Source of the DNA: CAZCVI01 sp964502145
Lineage (GTDB): Bacteria > Acidobacteriota > Aminicenantia > UBA2199
DNA length: 64,000 bases
Direction: 5' to 3'
Assembly: GCA_964502145.1 (NCBI GenBank)
Contig: CAZCVI010000015.1
Coordinates: forward strand, 1-64,000
Shown here: positions 33,218-40,684 of the stretch, one piece after another
Layout of the letters: every line of letters begins with the position of its first letter
Numbering within the stretch: the stretch's first letter is position 1
Notes under the pieces: model-generated
The model's input: the letters and a program-made list of their open reading frames with translations, nothing else
What the model was told of the DNA's origin: nothing
Database searches by the model: none
Made by a program: the position numbers and the translations under genes

Positions 33218-36200
33218 AGTGTAAGCTCCTCCTCTTGATGTATTTTATCGTCAATAAACGGTTTTAATGGCAAATAAACGGTAACAGTTGTCCCTTTCCC
33301 TGGAATGGATTCAAAAACGATCCTTCCCTGATGCTCATCTCGAATAATCTTCTCAGATATCGACAATCCAAGTCCTGTTCCACCCATACCCCGTTTGGTG
33401 GTAAAAAAAGGATCAGTGATGTGATTCATATCCTGCGGTTGGATACCTACGCCTTCGTCTTTTACCTGGACCATTATTTCATTACTTGATTGATTATTCC
33501 TTGTCATGATAATAATCCGCCGGGTACGCTCAGAAAGCGCTTCACATGCATTTTGGATCAGATTGATAAAGACCTGAACAAGGCGTTGAGAGTTCCCTAG
33601 TATCTCAGGAATGTGCTCCCCATATTGAATGGATAGCTCCTGAGTCGATTTTTTGATCTGGTTCTGGGTTAAATGTATTGCCGACTTGATCACTTCGTTG
33701 ATATGAATTATCTCACAAGGAATATCCTTTCTTGAAAGTGACTTCAGCTCCTCTATAAGCAGTTTTATTCGCCGTGAGCTTTCCAGAAGTCCAGCAATCG
33801 ATTTTTCAATATCTTCCTTGGATTCTCTATAGACCAGATTGGCAATAATTACTTTTTGGTCCTGGTCAACCCTATCCAAAATAGCAGAAATATCTTTCCA
33901 AGCTTTGGCAAAAAACGTTGCATTCAGCATAATGGACCCGGTAGGGTTATTTATCTCATGGGCCACACCGGCTAGAAGTGTTCCCATGGTTCTCAATTTT
34001 TCCGATTCCAGTAATTGAGTAGAGAGTTCTTTTAACTCCTTGTTTCTCCTTTCCAGTATTTGAATCAGGCGGGTTTTCTGGAAAGCAGCCACGATATGTT
34101 CTTTCAAATTCTTCAACAGGAGGATGTCCTGATCATCAAAAGCATTTTCGTCATGCATATTGGAGAAAACAAAATAAGCCTGAGAAATATTGTCCGTGCG
34201 GATGCATGTAATCAGCATGGATTTAGGAAGTTCATTGAGCTGACTTGAGATTATATCACTAAAAGCTCTTTCCGGAACACCTTTCGCAACGAAGATATCT
34301 TCATATATTTCTTCAGTTCCTACTTCATAGCGGTTTTTTGCGTCTTCTTTTTTCAGTGGGACATTCCTAAGAAGTTCAAAATCCCATCCCATGGCTATTT
34401 CAGGACGGAATTCACCTTTTTCTGCATCCCAAACCAAGATGGCTGATCGTTCCACTCCTTTTATTATTCTGGCTTCCCGTAAGACCGCCTGTAGTAAATC
34501 GACAAATTCTGTCTCGGTATTTATTGAACGGACAATCTGGTTGATTTTCTCCAGTGCTTCATTTTTAGAATTAAGCTCAAGAGTGCGGTCTTTTACTTTT
34601 TGATCCAATTCGCTACTTAATTTTTTTTCTACTACCACTTTTCGATGCTGTGACCACATTAACACAGCAAGAATTAATACGACAGCCAGTCCATATAGAG
34701 TATACGCCCACCATGTTTTCCAAGGAGGGGGAAGTACCTCTATTTTAATTGATTTTGGGCTTACGTTCCATACGCCGTCTTTATTACTCCCTCTAACCAT
34801 GAAGGTATATATTCCCGCTGGTAAATTGGTATAGGTGGCCCGGCGGTTCATGGCATCGGTTTCAATCCAATTTTTGTCATAGCCATCCAATTTGTATTTA
34901 TATCTGTTTTTAAATGGATTTGAATAGGATAGGGCTGCGAATTCAAAGGAAAACATGTTTTGCTCATAATCCAGGGTTATTTCTTCTGTCTCCAAAATTG
35001 ATTTATTAAGGGGAGTCTTGCCCTGTGTAATCTCAACCGATTTGTTCAATAGGAAAAAATCGGTAATCATCACCGGCGGTATAAAGGGATCATCCTTAAT
35101 TTCCTTGGGAAAAAACGCACTAACTCCATTAAGTCCCCCGAAAAAGAGTTCACCACTATCACTTTTGAAATAGGCTCCGATATTAAATTCATTGCCTTGG
35201 AGTCCATCCCCAATATCAAAATTTTTAAATGTTTTTGTTTCCAGGTTAAACCGGGATAGCCCTTTGTCCGTACTCAGCCAGATGTTCCCTTGCGTATCTT
35301 CAAGAATAGAATATATAGCATCATTTGGCAGGCCATTTTTTAGACCAAATGCCTCAAAACGCTTATTCTCTTCATCTACCAATCGGTTGAGTCCCCCGCT
35401 GTCTGTCCCCACCCAAAAATTCTTTTTCAGATCAATATTAATAGTCATAGTTCGGTTACTGGTTAAAGAGTCTTTGTTGTTCTCATCGGACATAAACCGT
35501 TTAAATTTTCCAGTCTTGATATCCAGTCGATTGAGCCCACCGCCATCTGTGCCTACCCAGATATAGCCAGAATCGTCTTCGGCAATCCCACGCACATTAT
35601 CATGACTCAAACTTTCCGGGTCTTTAGAATCATGCCGGTATGAGGTAAATAGTTGGTCACCATTAGGGTTGAAACGATTTAACCCGCCACCATATGTAGC
35701 CATCCATATAACACGGGATGTGCTTTCGTAAATCGTTAAAACCTTGTCATGGCTCAAGCCATCCTTTATTTGATATTGCTTGACAGTTTTCCCAGTTTTT
35801 GGGTCAAAAATAATCACCCCATCACCATATGTACCAAGCCATAACACCCCATTGGAATCTTCCCAAAAACACCGTACATCTTTCCCTTCCAAATAATGGG
35901 CATTCTTCCCTTTTTTCCGATCGAATTTGGTTAAGCCACCGCGATACGTTCCAATCCAGAGTATACCTTCTCTATTTTCATAGATGGAAAAGACCATATT
36001 GTTATGCAATCCAGTCGGAGGATTACTTTTGGTATTATACAACTTAAACCGTTGAAAATCCCGATCATAAATACTCACGCCACCACCATAGGTTCCAAAC
36101 CACATGAGCCCGGCATTATCTTGGTATATAGATAAAATATCATTATTACCAAGGCTATAGTTATAATCAGGATTATGCTTATATAATTCGATATTACTGG

Positions 36201-37149
36201 TGGTAGGATTCAACCGATGAAGACCTTCCTGTGTCCCAACCCAAAGAGTTCCATTTTTTTCCTGAAATATACATTTGATAGTTTTGTTGTTCGATCGATA
36301 GGGTTTGGGGCTGGTTGTTCGATACTCTTTGAAATCGTTGGATTCTTTCCTCCACTGATAAAGCCCATCATCATTTGTACCGATCCAGACAGCACCGCCA
36401 CGATCGGCCAAGATGGTGTTTATCCTTTTATTATTAAATGTTTCGGGAAATTTTGGCACGATCAACTTGGAGTTGCCATCGAACGTATACAATCCCTTTT
36501 CAGTCCCAATCCACAATACGCCATCCATTGATTCATAAATTTTATATACAAAATTGATATCTTCTTTTTTTTCAGAGGAGTTGGGGATCGGGATACGGTA
36601 ATGTTCAAAGCCCCCTGTCTTTGGATTGAATTTGTCCACAACACCATCCCGCATTCCAATCCAGATAGAGCCTAAAAAATCAATGCAGATGGTTAAGACT
36701 TCATTATTACTTAAACTGGTAGCGACTTGGGGGTCATGTTTAAAATCATGGAACGTCTCTGTGGCCGGATCAAATCTGTTTAAGCCCCCGCTTTTGGTCC
36801 CAATCCATATATATCCCTCCTTGTCTTCAAAAAGACACCATATATAATTGTCTGAGATGGTGTTTTTCTCACCAAGTTTGCGAATGTAGATTTTAAATTT
36901 GTACCCATCGTACCGGTTCAATCCATCCTGGGTGCCGAACCACATAAATCCCTTTCGATCTTGAATCATACACGTTACCGCTCCCTGGGATAATCCATCG
37001 GCATTGGCAAGATGTTTAAAGCGGATATCCTCCCCGGAACCCCATACCCAGACTGCCTGCATAAACAAAATCATATACACAAAAAACCATCTCAAAACCT
37101 TTTTCAGTTTTCTACCCTTCTTAAAAATGTCCCTGATTGCAGATTCCAT
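33214..37149 (-). CDS. giant two-component sensor kinase with beta-propeller (Reg_prop) sensor
   Basis: A 1311-aa histidine kinase. After a signal/TM segment (about 18-40) come about a dozen to fourteen Reg_prop repeats (pattern WIGT-x-x-GGLNRFD) forming two periplasmic seven-bladed propellers (about 45-740). Then a Y_Y_Y domain (about 745-815, YKYKLDGYDKNW), a TM helix (about 820-842), a coiled coil, a GAF-like domain (about 890-1050), HisKA with GVAHEINNPTGS (His near 1080) and HATPase (NLIQNACEAL, GMGGTGLGLS). There is no receiver or AraC domain as in the Bacteroides hybrid form; those functions lie in the two downstream genes. ATG 37149 follows GAGGC. Such propeller sensors usually detect polysaccharide breakdown products. 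Confidence 0.92.
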   Translation of the reverse strand: MESAIRDIFKKGRKLKKVLRWFFVYMILFMQAVWVWGSGEDIRFKHLANADGLSQGAVTCMIQDRKGFMWFGTQDGLNRYDGYKFKIYIRKLGEKNTISDNYIWCLFEDKEGYIWIGTKSGGLNRFDPATETFHDFKHDPQVATSLSNNEVLTICIDFLGSIWIGMRDGVVDKFNPKTGGFEHYRIPIPNSSEKKEDINFVYKIYESMDGVLWIGTEKGLYTFDGNSKLIVPKFPETFNNKRINTILADRGGAVWIGTNDDGLYQWRKESNDFKEYRTTSPKPYRSNNKTIKCIFQEKNGTLWVGTQEGLHRLNPTTSNIELYKHNPDYNYSLGNNDILSIYQDNAGLMWFGTYGGGVSIYDRDFQRFKLYNTKSNPPTGLHNNMVFSIYENREGILWIGTYRGGLTKFDRKKGKNAHYLEGKDVRCFWEDSNGVLWLGTYGDGVIIFDPKTGKTVKQYQIKDGLSHDKVLTIYESTSRVIWMATYGGGLNRFNPNGDQLFTSYRHDSKDPESLSHDNVRGIAEDDSGYIWVGTDGGGLNRLDIKTGKFKRFMSDENNKDSLTSNRTMTINIDLKKNFWVGTDSGGLNRLVDEENKRFEAFGLKNGLPNDAIYSILEDTQGNIWLSTDKGLSRFNLETKTFKNFDIGDGLQGNEFNIGAYFKSDSGELFFGGLNGVSAFFPKEIKDDPFIPPVMITDFFLLNKSVEITQGKTPLNKSILETEEITLDYEQNMFSFEFAALSYSNPFKNRYKYKLDGYDKNWIETDAMNRRATYTNLPAGIYTFMVRGSNKDGVWNVSPKSIKIEVLPPPWKTWWAYTLYGLAVVLILAVLMWSQHRKVVVEKKLSSELDQKVKDRTLELNSKNEALEKINQIVRSINTETEFVDLLQAVLREARIIKGVERSAILVWDAEKGEFRPEIAMGWDFELLRNVPLKKEDAKNRYEVGTEEIYEDIFVAKGVPERAFSDIISSQLNELPKSMLITCIRTDNISQAYFVFSNMHDENAFDDQDILLLKNLKEHIVAAFQKTRLIQILERRNKELKELSTQLLESEKLRTMGTLLAGVAHEINNPTGSIMLNATFFAKAWKDISAILDRVDQDQKVIIANLVYRESKEDIEKSIAGLLESSRRIKLLIEELKSLSRKDIPCEIIHINEVIKSAIHLTQNQIKKSTQELSIQYGEHIPEILGNSQRLVQVFINLIQNACEALSERTRRIIIMTRNNQSSNEIMVQVKDEGVGIQPQDMNHITDPFFTTKRGMGGTGLGLSISEKIIRDEHQGRIVFESIPGKGTTVTVYLPLKPFIDDKIHQEEELTL

Positions 37150-37221
37150 TCTGAGCCTCGTATATCCGTATTTTTAAAGTTACATCCAACCCACTTTGCC
37201 AATAACGTGGCGCTAAGGTTC

Positions 37222-37251
37222 ATTATATTTTAGTTTCAAGTCAAATGTCAA
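37222..37251 (-). promoter_or_regulatory. promoter of the kinase-regulator operon
   Basis: On the minus strand, perfect TTGACA (37251-37246), an 18-bp spacer and perfect TATAAT (37227-37222). The predicted start is near 37215, giving a leader of about 66 nt. The 20-bp array begins 92 bp upstream of the -35 box. Confidence 0.8.
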
Positions 37252-37342
37252 GCCTTTTTTTTAGATTAGTGCCGATTAGTGGTTTAAATGAGGTGTTCTA
37301 CCAGTTAGTAGTCGTTAGGAGTACGGATGAGGATACATATGA

Positions 37343-37722
37343 AAAGATGACGTAATTAGGTCACCGTTGCAGGATTTTCTGCATGGGTGGGCAATGCGGT
37401 GGAATATTCTCATATAAACTTCATAGATGGTCCTTAAAGTAGCATATGGTCGTATGGGGAACATATTTCAGCCGCAGATTAAAAAATAGTCGTAAAACGA
37501 TCAAAATGGCACGATTAGGCTCATAATGCTACGATGGGGGACAAAATGGCACGATTTAGTTCACAATGCTACGATGGATGACAAAATGGCAGTATTCGGC
37601 ACTTTATGTCACGATGGGGGACTTTTGGGCACGATTAAGACCATCGCGCTACTTTGGGGACCATAATTGAATACTTTGGGGGAGATTTCGCGCTAATGGC
37701 ACCCATTCGGACAATTTTGCAG
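37343..37722. repeat. degenerate 20-bp-period tandem array, about 19 units
   Basis: Units start every 20 bp with no indel, from 37343 (AAAGATGACGTAATTAGGTC) to 37703. The best core units are at 37503, 37523, 37543, 37563, 37583, 37603 and 37623 (for example AAAATGGCACGATTAGGCTC and ATAATGCTACGATGGGGGAC). An approximate consensus is AAAATGGCACGATTNGGGAC, and alternate units look more alike, hinting at a 40-bp higher-order repeat. Units decay towards both ends but keep register. It fills much of the 805-bp gap between the kinase operon and the sirtuin gene. No open reading frame fits, since 20 is not a multiple of 3 and stops occur. It may be a regulator-binding or iteron-like array. Confidence 0.8.
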
Positions 37723-37894
37723 TAAATCCTGTTTGCTGCACGATTATAGTTGATTATAACGCCAAATATTTCAAATTTAAAACTATTATACAAGAATTGC
37801 CGGAATCTGGAGGAAAACTTTGACTTTAACTGATAAATTTGATACTATCACTATTTCAATGTGATGCACAAAAATTTTGAAGTCTGTTTTTATT

Positions 37895-37930
37895 GAATTG
37901 TTTAGTGAATTGTTTAGTGAATTTTTAATT
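37895..37930 (+). repeat. 12-bp tandem repeat before the sirtuin start
   Basis: GAATTGTTTAGT at 37895 and 37907 is perfect, followed by the diverged GAATTTTTAATT at 37919. It is followed directly by AAAGGAAAAG and, after a spacer, ATG 37955. Confidence 0.85.
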
Positions 37931-37954
37931 TAAAGGAAAAGAACAGGTCAAACC

Positions 37955-38704
37955 ATGGATATAGACGGAAAAATCGCAACAGCAGCGACTTGGATACGTG
38001 ACTCGAAGCACACAACGGTGTTCACGGGCGCGGGTATCTCGGTGGAAAGTGGCATCCCCCCTTTTCGGGGCGAAAACGGTCTGTGGAATAAATACGACCC
38101 ACAAACTCTGGATATCGACTACTTCCACGCACACCCGCAAGCGTCCTGGATAATAATCAAAGAAGTGTTTTACGATTTTTTTGGCCAAGCCCATCCAAAC
38201 GACGCGCACCTGCGCATCGCGGCACTGGAAAAACATGGCTATGTCAAAACGATCATCACGCAAAACATTGATAACCTCCACCAAGAAGCAGGCAGTAAAA
38301 TGGTTCACGAGTTCCACGGCACAGCTCAATTCCTACGTTGCAGCATGTGCCAAACCGCTTTTGAAGCAAAGACCATCTCACTGACCGCACTACCTCCCAG
38401 ATGCCCACAATGCCAGGGAATCTTGAAACCGGATTTTGTTTTTTTCGGCGAAGGTATCCCTAAACGGGTTAATGTTTTATCTTTTTACGAGGCACAGGTC
38501 GCGGATGTATTCCTGGTGATCGGCACGACCGGTGAAGTGATGCCAGCCTGCGAAATTCCCTTTCAAGCCAAACAACGGGGCGTCCGCGTGATTGAAATCA
38601 ACCCGCACCCCTCACGGTTCACTAACAATGCAACGGATATCTTCCTCCAAGGCAAAGCCACGGAAATGATGAACCGCTTATATAATGCGATTATATTAAA
38701 ATGA
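37955..38704 (+). CDS. SIR2-family NAD-dependent protein deacylase (CobB-type sirtuin)
   Basis: Removes acyl groups from lysines using NAD, giving nicotinamide and O-acyl-ADP-ribose. The 249-aa protein has the NAD site FTGAGISVESGIPPFRG (near 28), TQNIDNLHQ (near 105), the catalytic His in VHEFHGT (near 122), a zinc site made by CSMC and CPQC (near 132 and 152), and the C-terminal VIGTTGEVMPA and VIEINPHPSRF strands. This is the usual bacterial class. It may control acyl-CoA-dependent enzymes, a guess supported only by the acetate-type symporter elsewhere in the window. ATG 37955 lies after AAGGAAAAG at a rather long spacing. It is followed after 60 bp by the LarC1-like gene on the same strand. 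Confidence 0.92.
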   Translation: MDIDGKIATAATWIRDSKHTTVFTGAGISVESGIPPFRGENGLWNKYDPQTLDIDYFHAHPQASWIIIKEVFYDFFGQAHPNDAHLRIAALEKHGYVKTIITQNIDNLHQEAGSKMVHEFHGTAQFLRCSMCQTAFEAKTISLTALPPRCPQCQGILKPDFVFFGEGIPKRVNVLSFYEAQVADVFLVIGTTGEVMPACEIPFQAKQRGVRVIEINPHPSRFTNNATDIFLQGKATEMMNRLYNAIILK

Positions 38705-38747
38705 TATTGAAATGAGATTGAAATAAGATTAAGATGGTATTGAAATA
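38704..38747 (+). repeat. 11-bp tandem repeat between sirtuin and larC-like genes
   Basis: Four units in 11-bp steps: ATATTGAAATG, AGATTGAAATA, AGATTAAGATG and GTATTGAAATA. They begin at the end of the sirtuin gene and finish just before the AAGGAG of the next gene. Confidence 0.75.
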
Positions 38748-38764
38748 ATAAGGAGTTAAATAAT

Positions 38765-39646
38765 ATGAAATTATTGATCGATCCCACGGGCGGCATGGCC
38801 GGTGATATGTTCGCGGCAGGTTTGGTTTCTGCGGGTGCAGATTTCCACCTCATGCAACAAGCAATGCTGGCGGCGGCTGAAAAATTAGGAGCGGCAGAAA
38901 TCACCCTTAATAAAACAGAGGAAAACGCCGCGCAACTCTCTATTTTCCTGGATTCCAAGCGAACCCACCTGGCTGGTAGCGAAGCCCGCCATATTCTGCA
39001 CCACCTCTTCGAGCAATTTGCTATAAAAAATGAATACCGCCTGTTGGGTCAAAGAATTCTGGATATACTGGTTAAAGCGGAAAAACAAGCCCACATTGAA
39101 TTCAATATTTTCATCCAAGGCGATCACCATCATTCACAACATCATTCACACGGCCATTCACATGATCATTCGCACAATCATGCACACGACCATTCACACG
39201 ATCACGAAAACAATCGGTCTAATGATTCTTTTCACTCTCACCCGCACACGGACTACGATGAAACCTTTTTACATGAGGCTCAGGACATTGTGATTGATAT
39301 TTTAGGTGCAGTCGTGGGCATGCAGTTGTTGAATGTGGAACCCACCGCTGCCTTAACTGGCCCGATTTCAGTGGGTGGTGGGTATGTGTTTTGCTCCCAC
39401 GGCAAACTAAATATCCCGGCCCCAGCCACAACGGTTATCCTGAGAGAACACGGGTTACCCTGGCAAAAAGGGCCACTGGAACGAGAATTACTGACTCCCA
39501 CTGGCGCTGCCATTCTGGCGGGCCTGAACTGCCATGTAGCCAACCCACAAGACTACCTCGCAAAAAATAATACCATTACCGGTTATGCCCGCGGCACTAA
39601 AATATTGCCTATACCGCCTTTGGAACTGCGGCTATATTCTGATTAA
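38765..39646 (+). CDS. LarC1-like (DUF111) nickel-pincer cofactor protein with His-rich linker
   Basis: LarC inserts nickel into the pyridinium-dithiocarboxylate cofactor of lactate racemase and related enzymes. The 293-aa product starts with the family signature LLIDPTGGMAGDMFAAGL. At residues about 120-160 it has a His/Asp-rich nickel-binding stretch (over 20 His) and ends after the strand GTKILPIPPLELRLY. This corresponds to the LarC1 part only. In Lactobacillus, LarC2 is added by programmed frameshifting; no LarC2-like reading is found in the 90 bp before phoH, and no larB or larE is adjacent. ATG 38765 follows AAGGAG. It could be a nickel store or a truncated partner of a distant LarC2. 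Confidence 0.85.
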   Translation: MKLLIDPTGGMAGDMFAAGLVSAGADFHLMQQAMLAAAEKLGAAEITLNKTEENAAQLSIFLDSKRTHLAGSEARHILHHLFEQFAIKNEYRLLGQRILDILVKAEKQAHIEFNIFIQGDHHHSQHHSHGHSHDHSHNHAHDHSHDHENNRSNDSFHSHPHTDYDETFLHEAQDIVIDILGAVVGMQLLNVEPTAALTGPISVGGGYVFCSHGKLNIPAPATTVILREHGLPWQKGPLERELLTPTGAAILAGLNCHVANPQDYLAKNNTITGYARGTKILPIPPLELRLYSD

Positions 39647-39736
39647 GGTGATTAAATGGTTTTAGAAAGAATTAAGTTGACTTTTTTTACTTGGAAGCTT
39701 ATAATTGGATGATGCTGAACATAGGATTATCAAAAC

Positions 39737-40684
39737 ATGGAAGAACTAATTTATCCTGAAGATAAAAAGCCCCAACTGTTACAACTGATTCAAAATAACC
39801 TGGAAAAAATCGCTGCTACATTCAATATTGATGTGGATATCCGTGGCAATAAAATCATGTTCGATGGCGATGTGACAGCTTCAAAAAAATTCAAAAAATA
39901 CATGAAAACCATGCTGCAACTCGCCCAGGAAAGCGACTCTATCAGCAACGACGACTTCATCATGAGCCTGAGCATGACCAATGAAGAAAAACTGGACTCG
40001 CTGAAAGACGAATTGACAAAAAAGGTCAAATTAAGCATCAATGGGAAAATGGTTTTCCCGAAAACCTATAACCAAAAGGAATATATCAACGCCATCCATA
40101 ACCATGACCTGGTTTTTGCCATTGGTCCGGCAGGTACGGGCAAAACCTTCTTAGCTATTGCAATGGCGCTGAACCTCCTGCTCTCTAAACGAGTAGAACG
40201 GATCGTCTTAACCCGCCCGGTAGTGGAAGCAGGGGAAAAACTCGGTTTCCTGCCCGGCGATATCCAACAAAAAGTTAATCCCTATTTCCGCCCGCTCTAC
40301 GATTCGCTCTACCACCTCATCGGCTTTGACCGCACCGCGGAACTCATCGAAAAAGAGATTATCGAGATCGCACCGCTGGCGTATATGAGAGGGCGCACGA
40401 TTGATAACGCGTTTATTATTCTGGATGAAGGCCAAAATACCCTCAACTCGCAGATGAAAATGTTCCTGACCCGCTTTGGCGCCAATTCAAAAGTAGTGAT
40501 CACGGCGGATACCTCGCAAATCGACCTGCCCGAACCGAAAAAATCCGGCATTTTCCTGGCTATTAAAATCCTCAGAGAGGTGAAAGGAATTAAAATAGTC
40601 ACCCTCACGGATAAAGATATTATGCGTCACCCCCTGGTACAGAGGATTATTGATGCATATGAGAGGAAAGGCGATGCCTTTTGA
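39737..40684 (+). CDS. phoH: PhoH-family ATPase
   Basis: A 315-aa protein with an N-terminal KH-like region (about 20-90) and a P-loop ATPase domain: Walker A AIGPAGTGKTFLA near residue 135 and Walker B FIILDEGQN near 230. PhoH proteins act with YbeY in RNA metabolism in many phyla, and here phoH, the pgpH-like gene and ybeY form the widely conserved cluster. The 3' end overlaps the next gene by 11 bp. ATG 39737 has a modest AGGA 10 nt upstream. The promoter is not clear; the preceding 90 bp are AT-rich. Confidence 0.92.
   Translation: MEELIYPEDKKPQLLQLIQNNLEKIAATFNIDVDIRGNKIMFDGDVTASKKFKKYMKTMLQLAQESDSISNDDFIMSLSMTNEEKLDSLKDELTKKVKLSINGKMVFPKTYNQKEYINAIHNHDLVFAIGPAGTGKTFLAIAMALNLLLSKRVERIVLTRPVVEAGEKLGFLPGDIQQKVNPYFRPLYDSLYHLIGFDRTAELIEKEIIEIAPLAYMRGRTIDNAFIILDEGQNTLNSQMKMFLTRFGANSKVVITADTSQIDLPEPKKSGIFLAIKILREVKGIKIVTLTDKDIMRHPLVQRIIDAYERKGDAF

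Noticed and set aside
37343..37722. CRISPR array
   Set aside because: Units are contiguous 20-mers with gradual divergence; there are no unique spacers and no cas genes.
39647..39736. LarC2 in another frame after the LarC1-like gene
   Set aside because: The gap is only 90 bp and has no reading resembling LarC2.
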